A DNA stretch of 64,000 bases from contig JAIRVP010000048.1 in the NCBI GenBank assembly GCA_031253835.1, positions 248,001 to 312,000 of the forward strand, read 5' to 3'. Of the stretch, positions 25,913 through 34,515 are shown piece after piece. Below the pieces are notes generated by a model. The model was not told the origin of the DNA and searched no databases. It saw only the letters and a program-made list of their open reading frames with translations. Position 1 is the first letter of the stretch. Each line of letters opens with the position of its first letter. Source of the stretch: Burkholderia sp. (GTDB lineage Bacteria; Pseudomonadota; Gammaproteobacteria; Burkholderiales; Burkholderiaceae). A program made the position numbers and the translations under genes.

Positions 25913-27148
25913 ATGAAGACGCGTTCTTTGCCCCAGCGGGGCTGGTTGTTCCTGTTGATGCTCGTCGTGTGCCTGCCGCGCGTCACGATCGATGCATACC
26001 TGCCGTCGCTGCCCGCGATGGCCGACGCGCTGCACGGCACCGACGCGCAGCTGCAGCTCACGCTGACGCTTTACATGGTCGGCTATGCGCTGTCGATGCT
26101 GGTGTCGGGGCCGTTGTCCGACCGCTACGGCCGCCGTCCCGTGCTGCTCGGCGGCCTGTGCGTATACGTCGTCGCAAGCGTGGCATGCGCGCTGTCGACC
26201 GGTATTCCCGCACTCATCGTCGCGCGCGTCTTTCAGGCGCTGGGCGGCTGCGCGGGCACGGTGATCGGCCGCGTCATCGTGCGCGAGCGCTATCCGGCCG
26301 CGACGCAGGCCACGATGCTCGGCCATATCTCGGCCGGCATGGCGCTGTCGCCGGTGGTGGCGCCGCTGGCCGGCAGCGCGATCGCCGAGTGGCTCGGCTG
26401 GCGCAGCGTGTTCGGCTGGCTCGCGGCGGGCGGGCTGCTGGCAACCGCGATGGTGTTGCGTTACCTGCCCGAGACGCGCGAACGCGACGCACGGCCGGCG
26501 TCGGGCCCGGGGCTCCTGCGGACCTACGCCGGCCTGCTGCGCGACCGCCGTTTCCTGCGCTACTCGCTGGCGATCAGCTTCGTGTACTGCACGTACTACC
26601 CGTTCATCGCGGAATCGTCGACGCTGTTCCAGCGGCAGACCGGCGTGTCGGGCCCGGTCTATGCGGCGATCTTCGGCGTGACCGTGCTCGGCTACCTGAT
26701 CGGTTCGAGCGCGTTCGCACGGACCGGCAAGCGCTGGAAAGCCGATTCGGTCATCGCGGCGGCGGCAGCCGTCAACCTGGCCGGCGCAGCCGTGCTGTGG
26801 GTCGGCGGCGCGATCGCGCCGACAGCCGTGGCGGCGCTCGTCGTGCCGATGTTCGTCGTGATGATCGCCGTCGGGATCGCGATTCCGGCCTGCCAGTTCG
26901 CGGTGATGCAGCCGTATACGACGATCGCCGGCACGGCGTCGGGGCTGTTCTTCTTTATCCAGATGGCGATCACGGCCGCGTGCGGCGGCGTGCTGGCATC
27001 GCTGTCGGACGGCACCGCGCGCCCGATGATCGTCGTCACGGCCGGCGCGAGCGTCGCGTTCGTCGCGGTGGTCGTCGGCTTTCGCGAGCGGCGCGCGACC
27101 GGCGCTGCGCGCTTCGCGCCGGGCGACCGTTCCGCTGCGGAGCGCTGA
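25913..27148 (+). CDS. MFS efflux transporter, Bcr/CflA family
   Basis: The 411-aa inner-membrane protein has 12 predicted spans. The Bcr/CflA signature near residue 22 is RVTIDAYLPSLPAMADAL, followed by the inter-helix 2-3 loop GPLSDRYGRRPVLLGG and a long motif-C helix. Members expel bicyclomycin, chloramphenicol, sulfonamides or cysteine-like metabolites by proton antiport. It is divergent from the MocR regulator and ends 124 bp before the two-component genes. The ~12 C-terminal residues are charged and non-conserved-looking. Substrate unknown. Confidence 0.88.
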   Translation: MKTRSLPQRGWLFLLMLVVCLPRVTIDAYLPSLPAMADALHGTDAQLQLTLTLYMVGYALSMLVSGPLSDRYGRRPVLLGGLCVYVVASVACALSTGIPALIVARVFQALGGCAGTVIGRVIVRERYPAATQATMLGHISAGMALSPVVAPLAGSAIAEWLGWRSVFGWLAAGGLLATAMVLRYLPETRERDARPASGPGLLRTYAGLLRDRRFLRYSLAISFVYCTYYPFIAESSTLFQRQTGVSGPVYAAIFGVTVLGYLIGSSAFARTGKRWKADSVIAAAAAVNLAGAAVLWVGGAIAPTAVAALVVPMFVVMIAVGIAIPACQFAVMQPYTTIAGTASGLFFFIQMAITAACGGVLASLSDGTARPMIVVTAGASVAFVAVVVGFRERRATGAARFAPGDRSAAER

Positions 27149-27272
27149 GCAGCGGACGCCGGCGCGGCGCGCGGCGGCTTGGCGGCCCCGCGCAACCCGT
27201 GTTTCCGCGAGGCGTCGACACGGAAAGGATCATGTAATGTAGCGGCCTGTCGCTGACCTTACCGGAATCCCC

Positions 27273-27953
27273 ATGCGTGTGCTGCTCGTCGAAGACAATC
27301 CGAACCTCGCCCAGTCGCTGAACGACGCGCTGAGCGCCGCGCGCTTCGCGGTCGATCACATGGCCGACGGCGAGGCGGCGGACCACGTGCTGCGCACGCA
27401 GGATTACGCGCTGGTGATCCTCGATCTCGGGCTGCCGAAGCTCGACGGGCTGGAGGTGCTGCGGCGGCTGCGCGCGCGCCGCAACCCGGTGCCGGTGCTG
27501 ATCCTCACCGCGCACGGGTCGGTCGAGGACCGCGTGAAGGGGCTCGATCTCGGCGCCGACGACTATCTCGCGAAGCCGTTCGAGCTGACCGAACTGGAAG
27601 CGCGCGCCCGCGCGCTGATCCGGCGCAGCCTCGGCCACGAGCATTCGCGCGTCGAATGCGGGCCGCTTTCGTATGACAGTATCGACCGCAGCTTTCACCT
27701 CGCCGGCGAGCCGCTGTCGCTCACGCCGCGCGAGCGCTCGGTGCTCGAGGTGCTGATCCTGCGCAACGGCCGCGCGATCAACAAGGACACGCTGTCGGAG
27801 AAGATCTTCGGGCTCGACGAGTCGGTCAACGCCGATGCGATCGAGATCTACGTGTACCGGTTGCGGAAGAAGCTCGAGAACACGGGCGTCGCGATCGTCA
27901 CGCTGCGCGGGCTCGGCTATCTGCTCGAAGCGAAGGCGGAGAACGCTGAATGA
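27273..27953 (+). CDS. OmpR-family response regulator, TctD/QseB-like
   Basis: The 226-aa regulator has a receiver domain (1-115) with phospho-acceptor Asp51 in VILDLGLPKLDG, Thr in LILTAHG and Lys in DDYLAKPF. A C-terminal winged helix follows (LTPRERSVLEVLILRNGRAINKDTLSEKIFG). It resembles TctD/QseB regulators that pair with short periplasmic-sensor kinases. The stop overlaps the kinase start (ATGA), so the pair is translationally coupled. Targets are not evident; the Afu/Fbp-type importer 3 kb upstream is a candidate because TctDE-like pairs often regulate carboxylate or phosphate-ester uptake. Confidence 0.9.
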   Translation: MRVLLVEDNPNLAQSLNDALSAARFAVDHMADGEAADHVLRTQDYALVILDLGLPKLDGLEVLRRLRARRNPVPVLILTAHGSVEDRVKGLDLGADDYLAKPFELTELEARARALIRRSLGHEHSRVECGPLSYDSIDRSFHLAGEPLSLTPRERSVLEVLILRNGRAINKDTLSEKIFGLDESVNADAIEIYVYRLRKKLENTGVAIVTLRGLGYLLEAKAENAE

Positions 27954-29371
27954 TGCGCCCGAACCTGCGCACGCAGGTCGCGCTGTGGCTGCTGCTGCCG
28001 CTGCTCGGGCTGCTCGCGCTCGACTCGTGGCTCACGTACCAGCGCGCGATGAGCGCCGCGCACGTCGCGTTCGACCGCACGCTGTCGTCGTCGCTGAAGT
28101 CGATCCGCGAAGGCGTGCGGCTCAACGACGGCGAGATCGAGGTCGACCTGCCGTATCTCGCGCTCGAAATGCTCGAATCGAGCGACGGCGGCAAGATCTA
28201 CTACCTGATCCGCGAGGACAACGGCCACACGATCACCGGCTATCCGGACCTGCCGCTGCCGCAGGGGCGCGACGCGGGCGATGGCGCGCTGTTCGTCACG
28301 CGCTACTACGACGTCGTCTATCGCGGCGAGCAGTTGCGGATGGCCGCGCTGCGCATCCCGGTGCACGACGTGCCGACCGCGCAGTCGCGCATCGTGTGGG
28401 TGATGGTCGGCGAGACGATCGAGGCGCGCCAGGCGCTTGCGCGCGAAATCCTGGTCGGGTCGCTGCTGCAGGAGGGGCTGCTCGTCGTGCTCGCGCTCGG
28501 GATCGTGTGGCTCGGCGTCGGGCGCGGGCTGCGGCCGCTGAACCGGCTGTCGGCCACCGTCGCCGCGCGCAGCGAGGACGACACGACGCCGCTCGACACC
28601 GGCGCGATGCCGAGCGAGCTGGCGCCGCTCGTCGATTCGATCAACCAGTACATCGGCCGCACGCAGCGGATGCAGGTCGCGCGGCGCCGCTTCTTCGCCG
28701 ATGCGGCCCATCAGCTGAAGACGCCGCTCGCGGCCGTGCAGGCCGGCGTCGAGCTCGCGCTGCGGCCCGACGAGCAGCCGCGCGCGAACGGGCACCTGCG
28801 GCGCGCGAACGGCGCGGTGCGGCAGGCCGCGAAGATCGTCCAGCAGCTGCTGTCGCTGTCGCGGCTCGATTCGGACAGCGGCCATGCGGTCGCGCACAAG
28901 CCGGTCGAACTGCACCGGCTCGCGCGCAGCGTGACGCTCGACTGGTCGCCGGTCGCCCGGGCGCGCGACATCGATCTCGGCTTTGAGCACGAGGCCGACG
29001 TCGACGTGCTCGGGCAGTCGGATCTGCTCGGTGAAATGATCGGCAACCTGATCGACAACGCGATCCGCTATGCGGGCGACCATGCGGTAATCACGGTGCG
29101 CGTATCGCGCGAAGGCGAGCACGCGCGGCTCGACGTGATCGACAACGGGCCGGGCATCCCGGTGGACGAACGCGACGCGGTGTTCGAGCGCTTCCATCGC
29201 GGCAGCAAGACGCAGACGGTCGAAGGGACGGGGCTCGGGCTGTCGATCGTGCGGGAGATCGCTCGCGTGCATCAGGGCAGCGTGACGCTCGCCGATGCGG
29301 CCGGCGGCGGGCTGGTCGTCACGATCCGGCTGCCGGTGGCGATGACCGAGGCGGTGCCGCGCGCCGCATGA
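27950..29371 (+). CDS. Sensor histidine kinase, TctE/QseC-like
   Basis: The 473-aa membrane kinase has TM1 at ~10-26, a periplasmic 2CSK_N sensor (~30-165), and TM2 at ~172-192. The dimerisation domain carries His254 in FFADAAHQLKTPLAAVQ. The ATPase domain follows, with N-box NLIDNAIRYAG, G1 DNGPGIP and G2 GTGLGLSIV. It phosphorylates the partner regulator encoded just upstream. Length and order are normal for the family. The signal sensed is unknown. Confidence 0.9.
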   Translation: MMRPNLRTQVALWLLLPLLGLLALDSWLTYQRAMSAAHVAFDRTLSSSLKSIREGVRLNDGEIEVDLPYLALEMLESSDGGKIYYLIREDNGHTITGYPDLPLPQGRDAGDGALFVTRYYDVVYRGEQLRMAALRIPVHDVPTAQSRIVWVMVGETIEARQALAREILVGSLLQEGLLVVLALGIVWLGVGRGLRPLNRLSATVAARSEDDTTPLDTGAMPSELAPLVDSINQYIGRTQRMQVARRRFFADAAHQLKTPLAAVQAGVELALRPDEQPRANGHLRRANGAVRQAAKIVQQLLSLSRLDSDSGHAVAHKPVELHRLARSVTLDWSPVARARDIDLGFEHEADVDVLGQSDLLGEMIGNLIDNAIRYAGDHAVITVRVSREGEHARLDVIDNGPGIPVDERDAVFERFHRGSKTQTVEGTGLGLSIVREIARVHQGSVTLADAAGGGLVVTIRLPVAMTEAVPRAA

Positions 29372-29376
29372 CGACG

Positions 29377-29396
29377 CGGGAAGCGGCTGCTTCCCG
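29377..29396. terminator. Hairpin between convergent kinase and MOSC genes
   Basis: CGGGAAGC (29377-29384) and GCTTCCCG (29389-29396) form a perfect 8-bp stem with a 4-nt loop, 6 bp after the kinase stop and 34 bp from the converging MOSC stop. No U-tract. Confidence 0.4.
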
Positions 29397-29429
29397 ACGG
29401 TGAAGGTGACAGGGTAGCGCCCGCGCGGC

Positions 29430-30296
29430 TCAGTCGCCGAATCCGATCTCCGCTTCGACCGGCTGGCCGATTTCCAGCCACGCGCCGGCGCCTTCGACGA
29501 CGATCGCATTGATGCCGAATGTCAGCGCGTCGTCGTAGTTCGGGTTCGCGCGATAGCCCTGCATCGTGTCGGTCGGCTCGTGCGGCCACGCCGGGTCGGG
29601 CGCGCCGGTGGCCTGGTCGATCGTCGGCATCGGGCAGCGCGTGCACAGCTTCACGAGGCGCAGCCGCACCGGCGTGTCGCCGTCGGTGTCGAGGTGTTCG
29701 ACGAAATCCTCTTCGTACGCGTCGAGATCCGACACGACGATGTTCGGGCGGAAGCGGTTCATCGGAATCGCGGGCGCGCCTTTCGCGGCGAGCCGCGCGT
29801 TCAGGTCGTCGAGCGACGACTGGCCGATCACGAGCAGCGGATAGCCGTCCGCGAACTGCGTATGCGTATCGATCTCGCCGGTCCATTTGCGGTTGCAGGC
29901 GCGACGCGCGTCGGCCCCGAAGCGCGCGAGCTTGGTCGGCGTGCCGAGGTATTCCGTGAGCCACGCGGCCGTTTCGGTACCCGTGTCGATCGCGTCGACG
30001 GTGTCGCGCCAGACGGTCGCGGCCATCTTCGGCGTCGCGGGCGATGCGTCGCCGTCGAGCGGCGTGCGGAGTTCCGGCATGCCTGGCGCGTTCAGCACGA
30101 GCGCGTCGCTGTCGAGCGCCGTGCGGATCAGCGCGAGGCGCGGGTGCGTGCGCTGCGTGAGCATCTGCCCGTCGGGATCGGTGATCAGCCAGTGGCGGTC
30201 GTACGCGAGGCCCGTTTCGAGCAGTTGCGCCCGCGTCAGCGCGATGCCGGCGCAGGACTTGATCGGATAGACGAAGAGTTCGGTGATGGCTGGCAT
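29430..30296 (-). CDS. MOSC domain protein (YcbX/mARC-like)
   Basis: The 288-aa protein has an N-terminal MOSC_N beta-barrel (ITELFVYPIKSCAGIALTRAQL, residues 4-25). The MOSC domain has CTRCPMPTIDQ containing the conserved molybdenum-cofactor Cys near residue 222. Relatives (E. coli YcbX, mARC) reduce N-hydroxylated compounds with Moco. It lacks the C-terminal ferredoxin domain of YcbX, so an external reductase is needed. It is the last gene on the strand of the sulfonate operon, 89 bp after its last SBP, and may be read through. Confidence 0.87.
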   Translation of the reverse strand: MPAITELFVYPIKSCAGIALTRAQLLETGLAYDRHWLITDPDGQMLTQRTHPRLALIRTALDSDALVLNAPGMPELRTPLDGDASPATPKMAATVWRDTVDAIDTGTETAAWLTEYLGTPTKLARFGADARRACNRKWTGEIDTHTQFADGYPLLVIGQSSLDDLNARLAAKGAPAIPMNRFRPNIVVSDLDAYEEDFVEHLDTDGDTPVRLRLVKLCTRCPMPTIDQATGAPDPAWPHEPTDTMQGYRANPNYDDALTFGINAIVVEGAGAWLEIGQPVEAEIGFGD

Positions 30297-30385
30297 GACG
30301 CTGGCTGAACGCGGGATGGTCGAATCGCGATTGTGCCAGATCGTGCCGAAGCCGTTTGGGCCGTTGCGCACCGCCGTGCGGCCGG

Positions 30386-31339
30386 TTACGCGAGCGCAAA
30401 CCCGGTGTCGAACGTCGTGCGCACGTCGAGCGGCTGGCGCAGCAGTCCGGCCTTCAGGTAGAAGTCGGCCGTGCGCTGCTGTTCGGCGATCACCGTCGCG
30501 TCGATCGGCAGCCAGCGCGTGTTGCGGCGCTCGAACTGCAGCTTCGCGGCGGCCGGCGGAATGCCGATGATGCGCGCGAGCGCCGCCGAATACGCGTCGG
30601 CATGCCGGTACGACCACGTCTGCGCGCGCACGACGCGCCGCAGGAAATCGTGCAGCACGTCGCGCTTCGATGCGATCGCCGCGTCCGTCGCCGCGAGATA
30701 GCTGAGGCCCGACCACAGCCCGCGGCCGTTGACCAGCACGCGCGCGCGGCCGCTCGTTTCGGCCAGCGCGGTATAGGGCTCCCACGTCGCCCACGCGTCG
30801 ATCGACCCGGTGGCGAGCGCAAGCATCGTGTCGGCCGGCGGCAGGAACCGGAACGACACCGCATCGGGCGGCAGGCCGGCCGCGTCGAGCGCCTTCAGCG
30901 TGACGAAATGGCCGATCGAGCCGCGTGTGGTGCCGATGCGCTTGCCCTTCAGGTCGGCCGCGCCTTTCAGCGCCGCGCCGGGCTGGACGAGCACGGCCGT
31001 GCCGTACGGGTCGGATCGGTTCGCGCCGATCACCTTGATGCGGGCGCCCGACGCGAGCGCGAAGATCACCGGCGCGTCGCCGATCGGCCCGCAGTCGACG
31101 GCCGCCGCGTTCAGCGCCTCGGCGAGCGGTGCGGCGGCCGGGAACTCGGTCCATGCGATGTCGTACGCGAGGCCGTTCAGTTCACCGGCCGCTTCGAGCA
31201 GCGCGCGCAGCCCGCCTTTCTGGTCGCCGGCGCGCAGCAGCGGCCGTGAACCCGATTGCGCACGCAATGCGGCAGGCGCGGCAGCGATCGTGGCGAGGGC
31301 GCTCGCTTGTGCGAGGAAGTGGCGTCGGGTCGGATTCAT
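30386..31339 (-). CDS. Sulfonate/aliphatic-type ABC substrate-binding protein (SsuA-like, second SBP)
   Basis: The 317-aa periplasmic protein has a twin-arginine-like signal (PTRRHFLAQASALATIAAAPAA). The body is of the SsuA/NMT1 class: VDCGPIGDAPVIFALASG near residue 85, and GKRIGTTRGSIGHFVTLKAL. It also carries ATGSIDAWATWEPY, a hallmark of SsuA-type proteins. It is the last gene of a long operon that already has another SBP at 34.5 kb. Two binding proteins for one permease/ATPase pair suggest a broadened ligand range, or a second SBP serving another importer. Confidence 0.85.
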   Translation of the reverse strand: MNPTRRHFLAQASALATIAAAPAALRAQSGSRPLLRAGDQKGGLRALLEAAGELNGLAYDIAWTEFPAAAPLAEALNAAAVDCGPIGDAPVIFALASGARIKVIGANRSDPYGTAVLVQPGAALKGAADLKGKRIGTTRGSIGHFVTLKALDAAGLPPDAVSFRFLPPADTMLALATGSIDAWATWEPYTALAETSGRARVLVNGRGLWSGLSYLAATDAAIASKRDVLHDFLRRVVRAQTWSYRHADAYSAALARIIGIPPAAAKLQFERRNTRWLPIDATVIAEQQRTADFYLKAGLLRQPLDVRTTFDTGFALA

Positions 31340-31372
31340 CGTGAAGTTCGGTCGGAGGAGGGTTTCGGGGAG

Positions 31373-32554
31373 TCAATGCGGAAGGCCGGCCTGCACGTCG
31401 CGCACGGGTTCCGTGTCGACGCGCAGCAGCAGGGCGGTCAGCGCGTCACCGCCGGCAGCCGGCGCAGCCGGTCGTGCAGCCGCATCCGAGCGGCACAGCA
31501 GGTCGGCGTCCGACCAGCCGGCGCTGCCCGGCAACGCGCGCGCCCGCAGCCAGCCCCGGCGGTCGGCGAGCAGTTGCGTGCCGCCGAGCGCATCGGGCGC
31601 GATGCCGGCGATCGTCGCGAACGCGCGCCACGCATCGGGCGTCGTCGCGACGCAGTTCGCACGCGTGCCGGTCGACGGCGCCACGGACGCACCGCGTTCG
31701 GTGACGAGCAAGGTTTGCCAGCGCGCGTCTTCCGGCGGCGGCGTCGCGCCCGGCGCGAGCGCGACGATGCGCACGCGCTGGCCTTCGCGCCAGCGATCGA
31801 GCGATTGCGGCGCGGCGTCGCCGCAGCGCACGTCGAGCGCCGGCAGCGGGACGGGTACGGGCCACGCGCCTTCCGCCTGCGCGCCGCTGCCCGCGGCCAG
31901 CGCCTTCAGGTAGTCGAGCACGGCCCACGTGTCCTGCGGGCCGAGTGTCGCGGCGAAACCGGGCATCGTCGACGTGCCGTGTTCGTCATGCGTGCCGTGC
32001 CGCACGCGCCAGAACAGTTCGCCGTCGAGGCGACGCGCAAGCAGCGCACCGGCAAAGGTCGGCGGCCAGTGCGCGAGCGTGGCCGCGAGCGGTCCTTCGC
32101 CGCGCCCGTCCGCGCCGTGGCAGGCCGCGCAGTGTTGCGCATACAGGTGCGCGCCGCGCATCACGTTCGACACGGAAAACGCTACGGGGTCGCGCTGGAA
32201 ACTCGTCGGCACGGCGGGCGCGAGCCACAGCGACGACGGCGGCCACGGCGCGAACCACGCGACGGCCAGCGCGGCGATCGCGGATGCGACGCGCCACTTG
32301 CGCGAAGCGAGCGCGACGCAGGCGAGGACGACGGCCAGCGCCGTCACGCCACCGGCGAATGCGAGTTGCCGCGTGAGGCCGGCATCGATGCGCAGCGTTT
32401 CGAGCGCAATGCGGTGCGTCCACGGCCATGCGGCCTGGCCGTCGGCGTCGCCGGTCAGGCCGACGGCGTGCAGCACGCGTGCCAGCGCGATTTGCGCGCG
32501 ATACAGCAGTTGCAGGAAGGCGATGGCCCAGTCGGAGAATGGCGGTGCATTCAT
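31373..32554 (-). CDS. Membrane-anchored c-type cytochrome in the sulfonate operon
   Basis: The 393-aa protein has hydrophobic spans in the first ~120 residues (LTRQLAFAGGVTALAVVLACVAL and VASAIAALAVAWFAPW). A cytochrome c domain follows, with one haem site CAACH near residue 147 and the Met ligand region TSTMPGFAATLG. The C-terminal ~140 residues form a region I do not recognise, with three Cys. GGAGG precedes ATG 32554; an alternative start at 32584 has no good site. A cytochrome is unexpected inside an SBP-permease-ATPase operon. It may accept electrons from a periplasmic oxidation of the imported compound. Confidence 0.82.
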   Translation of the reverse strand: MNAPPFSDWAIAFLQLLYRAQIALARVLHAVGLTGDADGQAAWPWTHRIALETLRIDAGLTRQLAFAGGVTALAVVLACVALASRKWRVASAIAALAVAWFAPWPPSSLWLAPAVPTSFQRDPVAFSVSNVMRGAHLYAQHCAACHGADGRGEGPLAATLAHWPPTFAGALLARRLDGELFWRVRHGTHDEHGTSTMPGFAATLGPQDTWAVLDYLKALAAGSGAQAEGAWPVPVPLPALDVRCGDAAPQSLDRWREGQRVRIVALAPGATPPPEDARWQTLLVTERGASVAPSTGTRANCVATTPDAWRAFATIAGIAPDALGGTQLLADRRGWLRARALPGSAGWSDADLLCRSDAAARPAAPAAGGDALTALLLRVDTEPVRDVQAGLPH

Positions 32555-32604
32555 CGCACGCGCCTCCGCGGTATGACCACCCATCGTCGAACGGCACCAG
32601 GCAT

Positions 32605-33420
32605 CTACCAGCTCGCATCGAGCCCGAGATGCCGCAGCGCGTCGTGGCGCAGTTCGGCGAGGCGCGGGTCGCCGCGATGGCGCGGGTAGGGCAGGTCGAC
32701 GTGCAGTTCGGCGACGATCCGCGCCGGGCGCGGCCCGAACACGATCACGCGCTGCGCGAGGAACAACGCTTCCTCGACGTCATGCGTGACGAGCAGCGCC
32801 GAGAAGCCGTCGCGTTGCCACAGCGCGGTCAGTTCGGCCTGCATCGTGAGCCGCGTCAGCGAATCGAGCTTGCCGAGTGGTTCGTCGAGAATCAGCAGGC
32901 GCGGATCGTTGACGAGCGCGCGGGCGAGCGCGACACGCTGCGCCATCCCGCCGGACAGCTGATGCGGGAACACGTTCGCGAACGCCTGCAGCCCGACGCG
33001 CGTGAGCGCATCGTCGACGCGATGCTGCGCGGTTCGCGCTACGCCGCGCGCTTCGAGGCCCAGCGCGACGTTCGCGCGCACGCGCCGCCACGGGTACAGC
33101 GTCGGGTCCTGGAACACGACGATGCGCGACGGATCGGGCTGCTCGATCGGCACGCCGTCCTGCGCGATCGTGCCTTGCCGCGCGGCATCGAGCCCCGCGA
33201 CGAGGCGCAGCAGCGTCGATTTCCCGCAGCCGCTCGGGCCGAGCAGCGCGACGAATTCGCCGGCCGCGACCGACAGCGTGACGTCGTCGAGCACCGGCAG
33301 CGCACCGCCGGGGCCGTCGAACGCATGGCTGACGCGGCGGATGTCGATGCGCGCGCCGCGCGGCGCGGTGACGGCGGGTGCCGCGGCAACGGGTGATTCG
33401 AGTACGGCGGCGCTTACCAT
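32605..33420 (-). CDS. Sulfonate/nitrate-type ABC ATPase (SsuB-like)
   Basis: The 271-aa ATPase has Walker A GPSGCGKST near residue 58 and the signature LSGGMAQRVALARAL. Walker B is LLILDEP with D-loop LGKLDSLTR, and the switch His is in VTHDVEEALFLAQRVIVFG, all typical of the SsuB/TauB/NrtD class. An N-terminal Ala/Pro/Val stretch of ~25 residues precedes the domain. Its ATG overlaps the permease stop by 7 bp. It energises import with the permease encoded at 33.4-34.5 kb. Confidence 0.9.
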   Translation of the reverse strand: MVSAAVLESPVAAAPAVTAPRGARIDIRRVSHAFDGPGGALPVLDDVTLSVAAGEFVALLGPSGCGKSTLLRLVAGLDAARQGTIAQDGVPIEQPDPSRIVVFQDPTLYPWRRVRANVALGLEARGVARTAQHRVDDALTRVGLQAFANVFPHQLSGGMAQRVALARALVNDPRLLILDEPLGKLDSLTRLTMQAELTALWQRDGFSALLVTHDVEEALFLAQRVIVFGPRPARIVAELHVDLPYPRHRGDPRLAELRHDALRHLGLDASW

Positions 33421-34511
33421 TTGACGGTTCCTTTCTGCCACGCGAGCACGCGGTCGCGCACCGTGAACAGCAGCGCGATCAGCCCGGAAAACAGCAGCGC
33501 CATCACGATCAGCGCCGCATACATGTTCACGTACGACGCCCAGCCCTGCGCCCAGCTCAGGTACCAGCCGAGCCCCGACTTCACGCCCATCATCTCGGCG
33601 ACGACCAGCACCGTGAACGACGCGCTGAGCCCCATGAAGATGCCGACGAACACGTGCGGCAGCGCGGCCGGAATCGCGACGCGCAGCACGAGGAAGCGCG
33701 CGTTCGCGCCGAGCGTGCGCGCGACGTCGTAGTACTGCTTGTTCACGCTCGCGACGCCCGACCACGTGAGCACCGCGACCGGGAAGCCGGTGGCGAGCGC
33801 GATCAGGAATGCGGCGGCCGAATAGCTCGACGGGAAGAAGTAGAACGTAAGCGGCAGCAGTGCGGTGGCCGGCACGGGGCCGAGCACGCGCAGCACCGGA
33901 TGCACCCAGTAGCCGATCCGGCGCGACCAGCCGATCGACACGCCGACCGCAAAGCCGACCGCGACACCGTAAGCAAACCCGAGCGCGAGCAGCTTCAGCG
34001 TATTGCCGGCGCTGCCCAGCAGGCGCGGCCAGTCGTCGATGTAGACCTCGATCAGCGCCTGCGGCGGCGCGAAGAACGGCGTCGGCAGCCAGCCGGTTTT
34101 CGCGGTGACGATTTCCCACGCGGCGAGCACGAGCGGCAGCGCGACGAGCCACGGGCCGGCCGGGCGCACGCGCGCGAGCCGCGTGCGCGTCGCGGGGACG
34201 AGATGGCCGAGCGTCGCGGCGGCCAGCAGCAGCGCGGCGATCGTCCATGCGGCGGTGCCGAACGTGCCGGTGTACGCCCAGTCGCTGAAGCCGACGATGC
34301 GGTTCGGCCACAGGTGCGTGAGCGCGCCGAGCGCGGCCCATGCGAGCGCGGCGGCGATCCCCGTCGGCCAGGTGCGCGCGCGGCGCGCTTCGGCGGCCAG
34401 CGCGGCTTCGCATGTCGTGCACGCGATGCGCGCGGGTGCGGCGGCACCGCCGCTGCCGCCGGCGGGTGCCGGGGCGGGGCCGGCCGTGGAAGCGTGTTCG
34501 ATCGTCGACAT
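33414..34511 (-). CDS. Sulfonate-type ABC permease (SsuC-like) with N-terminal extension
   Basis: The 365-aa permease is longer than the usual 250-270 aa. The core from about residue 125 has the SsuC start (LPLVLAAWEIVTAKTGWLP) and the cytoplasmic loop ARTLGANARFLVLRVAIP. The first ~125 residues are additional: an Ala/Gly/Pro leader with a CTTC pair (31-34) and two extra hydrophobic spans. ATG 34511 lies 4 bp after the upstream SBP stop; a start at 34535 is possible but overlaps it. It forms the membrane channel of the operon's importer. Confidence 0.87.
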   Translation of the reverse strand: MSTIEHASTAGPAPAPAGGSGGAAAPARIACTTCEAALAAEARRARTWPTGIAAALAWAALGALTHLWPNRIVGFSDWAYTGTFGTAAWTIAALLLAAATLGHLVPATRTRLARVRPAGPWLVALPLVLAAWEIVTAKTGWLPTPFFAPPQALIEVYIDDWPRLLGSAGNTLKLLALGFAYGVAVGFAVGVSIGWSRRIGYWVHPVLRVLGPVPATALLPLTFYFFPSSYSAAAFLIALATGFPVAVLTWSGVASVNKQYYDVARTLGANARFLVLRVAIPAALPHVFVGIFMGLSASFTVLVVAEMMGVKSGLGWYLSWAQGWASYVNMYAALIVMALLFSGLIALLFTVRDRVLAWQKGTVKW

Positions 34512-34515
34512 CGCG

